A stretch of 64,000 nucleotides of DNA from Pseudomonas sp. Z8(2022) (GCF_025837155.1 NZ_CP107549.1:3968001-4032000), one strand, 5' to 3'. Counted from the first letter of the stretch, positions 17,796 to 27,442 are shown. Notes: a model not told the origin generated them from the letters alone. Numbers and translations: made by a program.

Positions 17796-18527
17796 TCAGG
17801 GCGTATGCCGCTGCAGCGTCGCGGCGTAGCTGCCATCGGCATTCATCGACTGAATCGCTGCATCGAAGCGCCTGGCGATCTCGTAATAATAGGGATGGCT
17901 GCGGCGCACCAGGATATGCAGTCCGTTCTCGCTCAGTGGTAACGGCAGAAACTCCAGCTCATTGCGCAGGCAGCTCAACTCGCCCGCGAGCACATGCTGC
18001 GCCACCAGCTCGTCCTCCAGCGCAAGCTGCACTCGCCCGGCGTGCAGCATGCGTGCGGCACTGCCGAAGTTGCCGACACCAATCTTGAACAGACGCGGAT
18101 CGCTGTCGAACGCCTTGGAATAGGCGTATCCCCTGACCACCGCGATGCTGTACGGGTAGAGATCGGCCAGCTGGGCAAAGTGAATATTGCTTCCCTTGCG
18201 CTGCATCAGACGGATGCGATTGACCAGATAAGGCTGGGAGAAATAGCCATATTCGGCGCGATCGGCACTGTACCAGGCGTTGATCAGTACATCGTAATCA
18301 CCTCGTTTCAGCCCGCGTACCGCCCGCTCCCAGGGCACTTCCGCGTAGCGGGTGCTGTAACCTGCACGCTTGAGCGCCTGCTCGACCAGATCACTGGCCA
18401 GGCCCTTGCCGGGAAGCGTCTCATCGGTGAACGGCGGCCAGGGGTCGGCCACCAGGCGCAGCAGCTCGGCCGAAGCCAGCGCTGGCGACAGCAGGAGAAA
18501 TAATAGCCAGGCGCGCATTGCAGGCAT
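17796..18527 (-). CDS. Periplasmic solute-binding protein, family 3 (amino-acid type)
   Basis: The 243-aa product has a signal peptide ending near PALASAE and a bacterial extracellular solute-binding family 3 fold, with LRLVADPWPPFTDE at the start and YGYFSQPYLVNRIRL in the middle. An alternative start (MRAWLL..) lies nine bases inside. No ABC permease or ATPase gene is nearby. Orphan proteins of this kind in pseudomonads may serve distant transporters or signalling. It is convergent with the GGDEF gene, the two stop codons forming one TGATCA. It is a distant relative of the frameshifted gene at 47033. Confidence 0.8.
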   Translation of the reverse strand: MPAMRAWLLFLLLSPALASAELLRLVADPWPPFTDETLPGKGLASDLVEQALKRAGYSTRYAEVPWERAVRGLKRGDYDVLINAWYSADRAEYGYFSQPYLVNRIRLMQRKGSNIHFAQLADLYPYSIAVVRGYAYSKAFDSDPRLFKIGVGNFGSAARMLHAGRVQLALEDELVAQHVLAGELSCLRNELEFLPLPLSENGLHILVRRSHPYYYEIARRFDAAIQSMNADGSYAATLQRHTP

Positions 18528-18706
18528 TGATGACGTCCGTCCGAAATGAACGCTCTAGTGATAGCAGGCATAACGCCATACGTCACTGTCTCAAATCTGA
18601 TACAGCCAACTGCGCGCAGGCAGAACCGCTGGAGCAGAACCGCTTCGGGTAAACTCCGCGGCTTTGACGAGCCCTTCTGCGGCAGCGATCCATCCGAGGA
18701 AATCCC

Positions 18707-19891
18707 GTGTTGCAAACCGACGTACTGATCATCGGCGCAGGCGCCGCCGGCCTGATGTGCGCGGCCACAGCTGCCGCGCGTGGCCGCCGCGTGCTGGTGC
18801 TCGATCACGCCAACAAGGCCGGCAAGAAGATCCTCATGTCCGGTGGCGGCCGCTGCAATTTCACCAATCTGTACTGCGAAGCCGCCAACTTCCTCTCCGG
18901 CAATCCGCATTTCTGCAAGTCCGCCCTGGCGCGCTTCACCCAGTGGGATTTCATCGGACTGGTGAGCAAACATGGCGTGCCCTATCACGAGAAGAAGCTC
19001 GGCCAGCTGTTCTGCGACAACAAGTCCAGCGACATCCTCGAACTGCTGCTGGCCGAATGTGCCGAGGTGGGCGCGGAGATTCGCCTGAACACGGCGGTGC
19101 ACGGCATCGAGAAAGTCGAAGGCGGCTTTCACCTGAACAGCGACATCGGCGAGCTGGCCTGCCAGTCGCTGGTGATCGCCACCGGCGGACTGTCGATTCC
19201 CACCCTCGGAGCGACCGGCTTCGGTTATCAGGTGGCCAGGCAGTTCGGTCACGAACTGCTGCCGACCCGTGCCGGACTGGTGCCCTTCACCATCACCGAT
19301 CCGCAGCTCAAGGCGCTGTGCACGGAGCTTTCCGGCACCTCGGTGGAGGATTGCCGGGTGAGCTGCAACGGCCAGAGCTTCGTCGAGAACATCCTGTTCA
19401 CCCACCGAGGTCTTTCCGGTCCGGCGATCCTGCAGATTTCTTCGTACTGGCAGCCGGGCGACACGGTGCATATCGACCTGCTGCCGCATATCGACCTGCC
19501 CGAATGGCTGGCCACCCAGCAGCGCGAACGTGGCAACAGCGAACTCAAGACCCTGCTGGCCGAACTGTTCACCAAGAAGATGGCGACCCTGCTGGTCGAC
19601 GCCTGGTTCGCCAACAAACCGCTGAAGCAGTACACCCCGGCGGAACTGAAGGCGATCGCCCAGCGCCTGTCCGACTGGCAACTGGTGCCGGCCGGCACCG
19701 AGGGCTACCGCACTGCCGAGGTGACCCTGGGCGGGGTGAACACCGACGAGGTGTCATCCAAGACCCTGGAGTCGCTCAAGGTGCCCGGACTGTACTTCGT
19801 CGGTGAGGTGCTGGATGTGACCGGCCACCTCGGCGGTTTCAATTTCCAGTGGGCCTGGGCGTCAGGCTATGCCGCCGCCCAGTACGTCTAG
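18707..19891 (+). CDS. HI0933/YhiN-type FAD-dependent oxidoreductase
   Basis: This 394-aa flavoprotein has the N-terminal dinucleotide motif DVLIIGAGAAGLMCA and the family signature KILMSGGGRCNFTN at residues about 40-57. A second nucleotide segment, LVIATGGLS, and the C-terminal GEVLDVTGHLGGFNFQWAWASG are also typical. The GTG start at 18707 follows GAGGA at good spacing. The physiological reaction of the family is not settled, and reduction of an unknown substrate is all that can be said. It stands alone between a divergent binding-protein gene and a convergent GST gene. Confidence 0.9.
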   Translation: MLQTDVLIIGAGAAGLMCAATAAARGRRVLVLDHANKAGKKILMSGGGRCNFTNLYCEAANFLSGNPHFCKSALARFTQWDFIGLVSKHGVPYHEKKLGQLFCDNKSSDILELLLAECAEVGAEIRLNTAVHGIEKVEGGFHLNSDIGELACQSLVIATGGLSIPTLGATGFGYQVARQFGHELLPTRAGLVPFTITDPQLKALCTELSGTSVEDCRVSCNGQSFVENILFTHRGLSGPAILQISSYWQPGDTVHIDLLPHIDLPEWLATQQRERGNSELKTLLAELFTKKMATLLVDAWFANKPLKQYTPAELKAIAQRLSDWQLVPAGTEGYRTAEVTLGGVNTDEVSSKTLESLKVPGLYFVGEVLDVTGHLGGFNFQWAWASGYAAAQYV

Positions 19892-19911
19892 CCAGCTGTT
19901 GAAACGACCTG

Positions 19912-20601
19912 CTAGCTGCCCTGCCCGAACAGCAGCTTGCGTGCTTCGGCGGTCAGCAGCGCCTGCGGGTCGTTGTTGACCTGCTCCACCAGCGCGTAGG
20001 CACGCTGCACGGCCGGGCGGGCATCGATGCGTTCGAGCCAGGCCGCCATGTTGGGGAAGTCCTCCAGCTTCTGCTGCTGCATCTTCCACAGCTTGGCCCA
20101 GGGATAAATGGCCATGTCGGCGATAGAGTACTGGTCGGCAACATATTCGCGCCCGGCCAGCTGGCGATCCAGCACAGCGTAGAGCCGCGCGGTTTCCCTC
20201 ACATAGCGGTCGATGGCGTAGGGAATCGGCTCCGGTGCGTAGCGCACGAAATGGTGATTCTGCCCCGCCATCGGGCCGACACCGCCCATCTGCCAGTACA
20301 GCCACTGCAGCACCGTGAAACGCGCACGTGTCTCGCGTGGCAGGAACTGCCCGCTCTTGTCGGCCAGGTACTCGAGGATTGCCCCGGATTCGAACAGGGC
20401 GAAGGGTTCACCGCCATCGGCCGGCACATGATCGACGATCGCGGGGATGCGGTTGTTCGGCGCGATCTTGAGAAACTCGGGAGCAAACTGCTCGCCCTTG
20501 CCGATATGCACCGGGACGATGCGGTACTCCAGTCCGGCCTCCTCGAGAAAGATGCTGATCTTGTGGCCATTGGGTGTGGTCCAGTAGTACAGGTCGATCA
20601 T
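19912..20601 (-). CDS. yfcG: Glutathione S-transferase-like disulfide-bond oxidoreductase (YfcG/YghU type)
   Basis: The 229-aa cytosolic protein has a thioredoxin-like N-terminal GST domain starting MIDLYYWTTPNGHK, in which the TPNGHK segment replaces the usual catalytic Tyr/Ser and matches Nu-class GSTs. NNRIPAIVDH carries the cis-proline, and FESGAILEYLAD the glutathione-binding ES pair. The helical C-terminal domain has VADQYSIADMAIYPW, the N-capping motif of GSTs. Nu-class members reduce disulfides with glutathione. It is convergent with the flavoprotein gene and divergent from the YccS-like gene. Confidence 0.9.
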   Translation of the reverse strand: MIDLYYWTTPNGHKISIFLEEAGLEYRIVPVHIGKGEQFAPEFLKIAPNNRIPAIVDHVPADGGEPFALFESGAILEYLADKSGQFLPRETRARFTVLQWLYWQMGGVGPMAGQNHHFVRYAPEPIPYAIDRYVRETARLYAVLDRQLAGREYVADQYSIADMAIYPWAKLWKMQQQKLEDFPNMAAWLERIDARPAVQRAYALVEQVNNDPQALLTAEARKLLFGQGS

Positions 20602-20915
20602 TTGCTTACCTCCATCGGGATCCTGACCCGTTTGACCGGGCCATGGGTGGATTCGTCAGCCTGCAGGATACGCGCGAACCAGGCGCTCAAGGCAGCTGCC
20701 CCGCAGCTGACTGTCGGCCGGCAGGTCGCCGCAGTTGCCAGGGGTCTGGTATTCGCCGCGCCTTCAGATCGGCCCGACTCCCGAAACTGGCGTGCAGCGG
20801 ATGGAAGCTCCGGCCCGATCTGCGGCCCTCAGCCGTGCGTATCGCAGTCTTTTGCGATACCCAGCGGGCACCGCGTTCAGGTAGGCTGCCAGCATCTTTA
20901 CCAGCCAGATTGCAT
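20602..20915. other. 314-bp spacer between the GST and YccS-like genes
   Basis: The frame of the next gene is open through this stretch but encodes arginine- and cysteine-rich residues without family similarity. It should contain two divergent promoters; GCGATAC repeats flank TTTT at about 20847-20860. I see no other feature. Confidence 0.4.
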
Positions 20916-23087
20916 ATGCCCCGACCTCGCCTCCGCCAATCGCTGCGCCGCCTCTGGGCGCTGGACAAGTTCAGCGCCAGTCTGCGGGTATTCATCGCCC
21001 TGGCCGGAGCCCTCGCGCTGTGCTGGTGGCAGGGCTGGGTGCACGGGCTGATCCCGCTGTTTCTGGGCATCATCGCCAGCGCCCTGACCGAGACCGACGA
21101 CAGCTGGCAGGGCCGCCTCGGTGCGGTGCTGGTGACGCTGGGCTGCTTCAGCGCCGCGGCCTACGCGGTGGAATTTCTCTTTCCCTATCCCTGGCTGTTC
21201 GTCGTCGCCCTGGCGCTGTCGGCGTTCTGCCTGACCCTGCTTGGCGCTCTTGGCGAACGCTTCGCCACCCTCGGCTCAGGCACGCTGATCCTCGCCGTGT
21301 ACAGCATGATAGGCGTCGAACAGCGCGGCGGCGTCGCCGGTCTGTGGCTGGAGCCGCTACTGCTGGTGGCCGGCGCCGCCTGGTACGGTCTGCTGTCGGT
21401 GGTCTGGCATGGTCTGTTCGCCCATCAGCCGGTGCAGCAGAGCCTGGCCAGGCTGTTCCGCGAGCTGGGCAAGTACCTCAAGCTCAAGGCGGCACTGTTC
21501 GAACCGGTACGCCAGCTGGACGTCGAGCAGCGGCGCCTGGAGCTGGCCCAGCAGAACGGGCGCGTGGTGTCGGCGCTCAATGCGGCCAAGGAGATCATCC
21601 TGCACCGGGTCGGTAACGGGCGCCCGGGGCCGAAGGTCAATCGCTACCTGAAGCTGTACTTCCTCGCCCAGGACATTCACGAGCGCGCCAGCTCCTCTCA
21701 CTACCCCTACAACGAACTGGCCGAAGCCTTCTTCCACAGCGACGTGCTGTTTCGCTGCCAGCGCCTGCTGCGTCTGCACGGTGAAGCCTGCGAACGGCTG
21801 GGCAGCGCCATCGAACTACGTCAGCCCTTCGAATATCGCGAGCTGTGCAGCCAGGCACTGGAAGACCTGCATGCCTCGCTCGACCATCTGCACCTGCAGA
21901 GCAACCCGGCCTGGCGCAGCCTGCTGCGCTCGCTCGGCGCGCTGGCCGGCAACCTCGCCAGCCTCGACCTGCTGCTGGGCAACGCCAGCAACCCCGACGC
22001 CCTGGCCGATGAGCAGGACAGCAGCCTGCTCGATCGCGAGCCGCATTCGCTGCGTGAAGTGGCCGAACGCATCGGCCAGCAGCTGACCCCCACCTCGCTG
22101 CTGTTTCGCCATGCCCTGCGTCTGTCCATCGCCTTGGCCGCCGGTTACGGCCTGCTGCATCTGATTCACCCGACCCAGGGTTACTGGATACTGCTGACCA
22201 CCCTGTTCGTCTGCCAGCCGAACTATGGCGCCACACGCCTGAAGCTGGTGCAGCGCATCATCGGCACACTGTTCGGCCTGGGGCTGGGCTGGGCGCTGTT
22301 CGACCTGTTCCCCGATCCGCGCATTCAGGCGCTGTTCGCCGTGGTCGCCGGAGTCGCCTTCTTCGCCACGCGCAGTACGCGCTATACCCTGGCCACAACG
22401 GCGATCACCCTGCTGGTGCTGTTCTGCTTCAACCAGGTAGGCGATGGCTACGGTCTGTTCCTGCCACGCCTGATCGACACCCTGCTTGGCGGCCTGATCG
22501 CCGGCCTGGCGGTGTTCCTGATCCTGCCGGACTGGCAGGGCCGACGCCTGGGGCGCATGCTCGCCGGTACGCTGAGCTGCAACAGTGCCTACCTGCGCCA
22601 GATCATCGCCCAGTACGCGCGCGGCAAGCGTGATGACCTCGGCTACCGCCTGGCCCGGCGCAACGCGCACAACGCCGATGCAGCGCTGTCCACCACCCTC
22701 GGCAACATGCTGATGGAGCCCGGTCACTTCCGTAAGGACGCCGACCTCGGCTTTCGCTTCCTGGTGCTGTCGCACACCCTGCTCAGCTACCTCTCCGCGC
22801 TTGGCGCGCACCGTGGTGAACAGTTGCCTCAAACCGCCCAGGCACAGCTGCTGGAGCAGGCCGAAGTGCTGGCGGGCAGCCTCGATGAAATCGCCAGCGG
22901 TCTGCGCGGCGAGCAGCCGCTGGCCATTCACAGCGACGAGGAACAGGCCCTGGCACGGAGCCTGGAGCAGATCGCCGACGACGCCGACGAGCGCCAGCGT
23001 CTGGTACAGACGCAACTGGCGCTGATCTGCCGCCAGCTCGCCCCGCTGCGTACCCTGGCGGTTCACCTGCAGAGGGATCGCCACTAG
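20916..23087 (+). CDS. yccS: YccS/FUSC-family inner-membrane protein
   Basis: The 723-aa protein has two blocks of about five to six transmembrane helices separated by a large cytoplasmic helical region. Block 1 covers roughly residues 25-150 and block 2 roughly 400-530, where GYGLLHLIHPTQGYWILLTTLFVCQPNYGATRLK is the diagnostic segment. A cytoplasmic tail completes the YccS plan, and E. coli YccS is about 717 residues. Family members are proposed efflux-type transporters, but substrates are unknown. I chose the ATG at 20916 because upstream codons look non-coding and the size then fits. It is followed after 57 bp by a diguanylate cyclase gene on the same strand. Confidence 0.88.
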   Translation: MPRPRLRQSLRRLWALDKFSASLRVFIALAGALALCWWQGWVHGLIPLFLGIIASALTETDDSWQGRLGAVLVTLGCFSAAAYAVEFLFPYPWLFVVALALSAFCLTLLGALGERFATLGSGTLILAVYSMIGVEQRGGVAGLWLEPLLLVAGAAWYGLLSVVWHGLFAHQPVQQSLARLFRELGKYLKLKAALFEPVRQLDVEQRRLELAQQNGRVVSALNAAKEIILHRVGNGRPGPKVNRYLKLYFLAQDIHERASSSHYPYNELAEAFFHSDVLFRCQRLLRLHGEACERLGSAIELRQPFEYRELCSQALEDLHASLDHLHLQSNPAWRSLLRSLGALAGNLASLDLLLGNASNPDALADEQDSSLLDREPHSLREVAERIGQQLTPTSLLFRHALRLSIALAAGYGLLHLIHPTQGYWILLTTLFVCQPNYGATRLKLVQRIIGTLFGLGLGWALFDLFPDPRIQALFAVVAGVAFFATRSTRYTLATTAITLLVLFCFNQVGDGYGLFLPRLIDTLLGGLIAGLAVFLILPDWQGRRLGRMLAGTLSCNSAYLRQIIAQYARGKRDDLGYRLARRNAHNADAALSTTLGNMLMEPGHFRKDADLGFRFLVLSHTLLSYLSALGAHRGEQLPQTAQAQLLEQAEVLAGSLDEIASGLRGEQPLAIHSDEEQALARSLEQIADDADERQRLVQTQLALICRQLAPLRTLAVHLQRDRH

Positions 23088-23144
23088 CAGGCGCACGGAG
23101 CTTTCTGCCACTATCTGATCACGCCTATTTCCCAGGCCTTTCTC

Positions 23145-24947
23145 ATGCTTGCCAACCGACACGTAGCCCCTGCCTATATGGCCTCGTTGCCGGCCCTGCT
23201 GTTGATGTGCTGCCTGCTTCTGGGCAGCCAGGTCTGCCACGCGGCCACGCAACTGGGTGATACCACCCCGGCACAGGACCTTTACGGGCTGGTGGATTTT
23301 CTCGCCGACCCTCAGGGCACGCTGAAGCTGGACGATGTTCGCGCCGCCAATGCGCCGTTTGAGCCCTCGCTCAAGCGCCGTGATCTGAGCTTCGGCTATG
23401 TGCCGGGCGTGATCTGGCTGCGCCTGGCCCTGCAGTCGGACGCCCGGCAGACGAGTACCTGGCGCCTGGAGCTGAACTACGCCTCGCTGGATGAAGTGCG
23501 CCTGTACGACATCGGCGCCGATGGCGTGCGCGAATCACGCAGCGGCGACACCGTGCCCTACGCCGAGCGCGCCGTCGGCCATCGCTACCCGGTATTCGAG
23601 ATCACTCTGCAACCTGGCGAGCAGCGCACGCTGTATCTGCGCGTCGACTCGCAGGGCAGCATGACCCTCAGCGGCGCCCTGATGTCGCTGCGCGATTTCG
23701 AACAGCACAGCCAGAACGGCTATCTGGTGCACGCCATCTACTTCGGCGTACTGATCGCCCTGGGTCTGTACAACCTGCTGCTGTATCTCGCCCTGCGCGA
23801 GCGCCCCTTCCTCAACTACGTGCTGTTCATGTGCGCCTTCGGCCTCAGCGTGCTGTCGCTCAACGGCTTTGGCGCACAGTACCTGTGGTCCGATGCACCC
23901 TGGAGCAACCGCATGCTGCCGGTCAGCCTGACCTCGGCGGCATTACTGTCGGTAATCTTCGCCCGCAGCTTTCTCGACACCCGCCAATGGCTGCCGCGCT
24001 GGGACAAGGTGCTGCTGATGCTGTGCGTGATCATCGGCATTGCCATATCGGCCACGCTGTTGCTGCCTGTACAGCGTGCGCTACAGCTGATGTCGCTGAG
24101 CGGCCTGATCGCCACTCTCACGCTGCTGGTGACCAGCTTCGTCTGTGTCGGCTACCGGGTGCCCGGTGCGCGCCTGTTCGCCCTGGCCTGGCTGATGCTG
24201 CTGACGGGCGCCGTGCTGCTGGCGCTGCGCAACTTCGCTCTGATTCCATCGAACTTCCTCACCCTGTACGCCATGCAGATCGGCTCGGGGCTGGAGATGA
24301 TCCTGCTGTCCTTCGCCCTGGCGGCGCGCTTCAACGAACTCAAGCGCCAGCGTGAGGCCGCGCTGCAGCTCAATGAGCAGATCCTCGCCAAGCGGGTCAC
24401 CGAACGCACCCTGGCACTGGAACAGGCCAATCAGCGCCTCAGCGAACTGGCGCTGCAGGACCCGCTGACCGGCCTGGCCAATCGCACCGCACTGCAGCAG
24501 CATCTCGATCAGGCACTGGCGCGCTGTCTGCGCCGCGGCGAACTGCTCGCGGTGATGCTGATCGACCTCGATGGCTTCAAGCCGATCAATGATCAGCATG
24601 GCCACGGCTTTGGCGACAAGGTACTGGCCGAAATCGCCGGACGCCTGCGCCAGTACATTCGCGATGCCGACCTGCCGGCGCGTCTGGGCGGCGACGAATT
24701 CGTGGTGATCTGCGAGAACGTACAGTCGGCCGAGGATGCCCAGGACATGGCCAAGCGCCTGCTGGAAGGGCTGGACACGCCCATGTATCTGGAAGATCGC
24801 GCCGTGCGCGTCGGCGCCAGCATCGGCATCGCCCTGACCCGCGGCGACGACGACGCGACCACGATGCTTCGTCTGGCAGACGCGGCCATGTACCGCGCCA
24901 AGGCCGATGGCCGTAACCGCTTACAACTGGCCGCCCTGCCCGTTTGA
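23145..24947 (+). CDS. Membrane diguanylate cyclase with 7TMR-DISM sensor
   Basis: The 600-aa protein has a signal peptide, a periplasmic 7TMR-DISM extracellular domain (about 35-190), seven membrane helices (about 195-395), a short coiled segment (LKRQREAALQLNEQ..) and a GGDEF domain. The active site GGDEF is at 515-519, and the inhibitory I-site R506-D-A-D509 sits exactly five residues before it. It should therefore make cyclic-di-GMP with product inhibition, in response to an unknown periplasmic ligand, possibly carbohydrate. No EAL domain is present. It may be co-transcribed with the upstream yccS gene. Confidence 0.93.
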   Translation: MLANRHVAPAYMASLPALLLMCCLLLGSQVCHAATQLGDTTPAQDLYGLVDFLADPQGTLKLDDVRAANAPFEPSLKRRDLSFGYVPGVIWLRLALQSDARQTSTWRLELNYASLDEVRLYDIGADGVRESRSGDTVPYAERAVGHRYPVFEITLQPGEQRTLYLRVDSQGSMTLSGALMSLRDFEQHSQNGYLVHAIYFGVLIALGLYNLLLYLALRERPFLNYVLFMCAFGLSVLSLNGFGAQYLWSDAPWSNRMLPVSLTSAALLSVIFARSFLDTRQWLPRWDKVLLMLCVIIGIAISATLLLPVQRALQLMSLSGLIATLTLLVTSFVCVGYRVPGARLFALAWLMLLTGAVLLALRNFALIPSNFLTLYAMQIGSGLEMILLSFALAARFNELKRQREAALQLNEQILAKRVTERTLALEQANQRLSELALQDPLTGLANRTALQQHLDQALARCLRRGELLAVMLIDLDGFKPINDQHGHGFGDKVLAEIAGRLRQYIRDADLPARLGGDEFVVICENVQSAEDAQDMAKRLLEGLDTPMYLEDRAVRVGASIGIALTRGDDDATTMLRLADAAMYRAKADGRNRLQLAALPV

Positions 24948-24990
24948 AGATGGGCATCGCCCATCCCCTTCTGCGAACCGATAGCGCACC

Positions 24991-25473
24991 ATGGACAAGA
25001 ATCTGCTGCTGCAAGACGTGCTCACCCATTTGCAGGCCGACCTCGAGCAGGCCCGCCTCGCCGCCCTTACCGCCCACGAAGCTGCCACTCACGAAGAGAA
25101 TGTCGCCGAGAACAAGTACGACACCCTCGGTCTGGAAGCCGCCTATCTGGCCAGCGGGCAGGCACGCCGGGTCGAAGAGCTGCGCCAGACTCTGATCACC
25201 TGGCGCCAGCTGCGGCCGCGCTCATTCGACGAAGCGCAGGGCATCGAACTGGGCGCGCTGATTCTGCTGGCCGGCGAAGACGGTCATGAGCAGTGGCTGT
25301 TTCTCGGCCCGCAGGGCGCCAGCATGAAACTGCAGCATGGCGGACAGGCCATCCAGGTACTGGGCAATACGGCGCCGCTGGGTCGCCTGCTGCTCGGCAA
25401 GCGCCCCGGCGACGAAATCACTCTGCCGGTGGGCCAGCGCCTGCAGGTCTTCGAGGTGCTGGCAGTCGCCTGA
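24991..25473 (+). CDS. GreA/GreB-like transcription elongation factor-related protein
   Basis: The 160-aa protein has an N-terminal helical coiled-coil region (LQADLEQARLAALTAHEAATHEE and AENKYDTLGLEAAYLASGQARR) and a C-terminal FKBP-like beta domain (LGRLLLGKRPGDEITLPVGQRLQVFEV). The final LLGKRPGDEI matches the GreA C-terminal motif. The acidic tip residues of true GreA are replaced by TAHEAATHEEN, so it may bind RNA polymerase without stimulating RNA cleavage; this is inference. It is followed by a DUF2789 gene on the same strand. Confidence 0.8.
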   Translation: MDKNLLLQDVLTHLQADLEQARLAALTAHEAATHEENVAENKYDTLGLEAAYLASGQARRVEELRQTLITWRQLRPRSFDEAQGIELGALILLAGEDGHEQWLFLGPQGASMKLQHGGQAIQVLGNTAPLGRLLLGKRPGDEITLPVGQRLQVFEVLAVA

Positions 25474-25534
25474 ACGGAACTATCTGAGCTAGGGTTGGGT
25501 AATAACGATGAACCTCACGTTTGGAGAACCCACC

Positions 25535-25768
25535 ATGGAAAAGCCCGTTCACAGCCTGCCCGCGCTGTTCAAGCAACTCGGTTTGCCCGACGACGCCGCC
25601 AGCATTAATGCCTTCATCAGCACCCATTCGCCGCTGCCAGCCGAGTGCTCGCTCGCCGAAGCCCCGTTCTGGACGCCGGCGCAGGCCGCGCTGCTGCGTG
25701 AGGAAATTCTCGAAGACGCCGACTGGGCAACAGTGGTCGACCAGCTCAACGTGCGCCTGCACGGCTGA
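25535..25768 (+). CDS. DUF2789 family protein, 77 aa
   Basis: The ATG at 25535 follows TTGGAGAACCC at ideal spacing. The product matches the small DUF2789 family: HSLPALFKQLGLPDDAASINAFI, then LAEAPFWTPAQAALLREEILEDADWATVVDQLNVRL. It is acidic, soluble and helical, with no known function. It is convergent with the YgjP-like gene, 19 bp away. Confidence 0.85.
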   Translation: MEKPVHSLPALFKQLGLPDDAASINAFISTHSPLPAECSLAEAPFWTPAQAALLREEILEDADWATVVDQLNVRLHG

Positions 25769-25787
25769 GCAGGCATGACACAGCCGC

Positions 25788-26279
25788 TCAACCGGCTGCC
25801 GTCATCTCGCGCCAGGTCAGGTACATGCGCAGGTCGAACTCGATCTGCGCGTAGCCCGGCAGCATATGGTCGCAAAGCTTGTAGAAGGCCTTGTTGTGCT
25901 CGGCCTCCTTCAGGTGAGCCAGCTCGTGCACCACGATCATCTGCAGAAAGACCGGCGCGGCGTCGCGAAACAGCGAGGCGACGCGAATCTCCTTCTTGGC
26001 CTTGAGCTTGCCGCCCTGCACCCGCGAGATCGCCGTGTGCAGCCCCAGGGCACGATGGGTAAGGTCGAGGCGATTGTCGTAAAGCACCTTGTCGATGGCC
26101 GGTGCGTTCTTCAGGTGTTCCTGTTTCAGGGCCATCACATAGCCGTAGAGAGCCTTGTCGCTCTGCACTTCGTGTCGCCCCGGATAGCGCTGCGCCAGGT
26201 AGTCGCCCAGCCGGTCATCGGCTATCAGTTGGCGGACCTGCTGCTGCAAGGCCACCGGATAACCCTGTAGATATTTCAA
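25788..26279 (-). CDS. YgjP-type metalloprotease-like protein (DUF45)
   Basis: The 163-aa protein carries the zinc-binding HELAH motif (VHELAHLKEAEHNKAFYKL) near residue 118, with the downstream HNKAFY typical of the YgjP/DUF45 (M48-like) family. There is no signal peptide, so it is probably cytosolic. Substrates are unknown. It is shorter than E. coli YgjP and lies 48 bp after the start of the PQQ-dehydrogenase-like gene's stop, on the same strand, so the two could be co-transcribed with this gene downstream. Confidence 0.82.
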   Translation of the reverse strand: MKYLQGYPVALQQQVRQLIADDRLGDYLAQRYPGRHEVQSDKALYGYVMALKQEHLKNAPAIDKVLYDNRLDLTHRALGLHTAISRVQGGKLKAKKEIRVASLFRDAAPVFLQMIVVHELAHLKEAEHNKAFYKLCDHMLPGYAQIEFDLRMYLTWREMTAAG

Positions 26280-26327
26280 CGGTGCGATCCCACGTTCATC
26301 AGGGCCGTCAGTGTAACGGATGGCGCA

Positions 26328-27428
26328 TCACTCGCCCGGCAGCACACGCAGCAGTCGCCCCTGCGGATTGTCGGTGAGCAAATAGAGCGCACCGTCCGGC
26401 CCACTGCGAACATCACGGATGCGCTCTTCCAGCTCTTCGAAGAGCACCTCTTCACCGGCCAGCATGCCATCGTGCACACGGATGCGGCGAACGCTGCGCT
26501 CGGCCAGGGTGGCAACGAACAGGTCGCCCTGCCAGTCCGGAAACAGCTCACCGCGATACAGCGTGAGGCTCGAAGGTGCCACCGAGGGCGTCCAGTGCAG
26601 CAGCGGTGCGGTCAGCCCGGGCAGCTCGGTATAGGGACTGATCCGGGCACCGGTGTAGTCGACACCGAAGGTCGCCAGCGGCCAGCCGTAGTTCCTGCCG
26701 GCCTCGATCAGGTTGAGTTCGTCACCGCCGCGCGGGCCGTGCTCGTGGCTGTACAGGCGATCATGCTCAGCATCGAAGAAGATCCCCTGCACGTTACGGT
26801 GACCCAGGCTGTAGATCTCCGGCGCCGCGCCTTCCTGCCCCACCAGTGGATTGTCCTGCGGCACGCTGCCGTCGCGGTTCAGGCGCACGATCTTGCCCAG
26901 GTGACTGGCCGGGTTCTGCGCCTCTTCGCGCCAGTCGAAGCCATCGCCCAGGGTCAGCACCAGCGTCTTGTCGGCCAGGAAGGCGATACGCCCACCGTAA
27001 TGCGCAGCGCCGGCCTTCAACGGCTGGGCGGTGAACAGCACTTCGAAGTCGTGCAGTTCGCCGTCCACCAGCCGGGCACGGGCCAGGCGCGTGTTGTTGG
27101 CCTCCGGCGAGCCGTATGCGTAGGTCAGATACAGCCAGCGGTTATCACCGTAATCCGGGTCGAGCGCCACTTCCATCAGGCCGGCCTGGGCAGCGATGAA
27201 AGCCTCGGGCAGACCCGCAACGGGCTCCGGGTCGACACTGCCATCGGCTTCGATGATGCGCAGGCGCCCGACGCGCTCGGTGACCAGCAGGCGGCCATCC
27301 GGCAGGAAGGCCAGCGCCCAGGGGTTCTCCAGACCTTCGCTGAAGGTTTCGATACGGTAATCCAGCGCCAGCAAAGGCGTACTGACCAGCAGGACGCCGA
27401 GCGATAGTGCGCGAGTACTTCTCAACAT
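26328..27428 (-). CDS. PQQ-dependent sugar dehydrogenase-like secreted protein (YliI/Asd type)
   Basis: The 366-aa protein has a signal peptide ending near TPLLALDY and the six-bladed propeller of soluble aldose sugar dehydrogenases: ENPWALAFLPDGRLLVTER, then GLMEVALDPDYGDNRWLYLTY and YSHEHGPRGGDELN. It would oxidise aldoses with PQQ in the periplasm. I chose the ATG at 27426-27428; the longer frame upstream overlaps the next gene in another register. It lies 14 bp downstream of a membrane-protein gene on the same strand. Confidence 0.88.
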   Translation of the reverse strand: MLRSTRALSLGVLLVSTPLLALDYRIETFSEGLENPWALAFLPDGRLLVTERVGRLRIIEADGSVDPEPVAGLPEAFIAAQAGLMEVALDPDYGDNRWLYLTYAYGSPEANNTRLARARLVDGELHDFEVLFTAQPLKAGAAHYGGRIAFLADKTLVLTLGDGFDWREEAQNPASHLGKIVRLNRDGSVPQDNPLVGQEGAAPEIYSLGHRNVQGIFFDAEHDRLYSHEHGPRGGDELNLIEAGRNYGWPLATFGVDYTGARISPYTELPGLTAPLLHWTPSVAPSSLTLYRGELFPDWQGDLFVATLAERSVRRIRVHDGMLAGEEVLFEELEERIRDVRSGPDGALYLLTDNPQGRLLRVLPGE

Positions 27429-27442
27429 GGGCAACAGCCTTG

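Noticed and set aside
20602-20915. In-frame N-terminal extension of the YccS-like protein
   Set aside because: The encoded residues lack hydrophobic or family character, and the ATG at 20916 gives the normal length.
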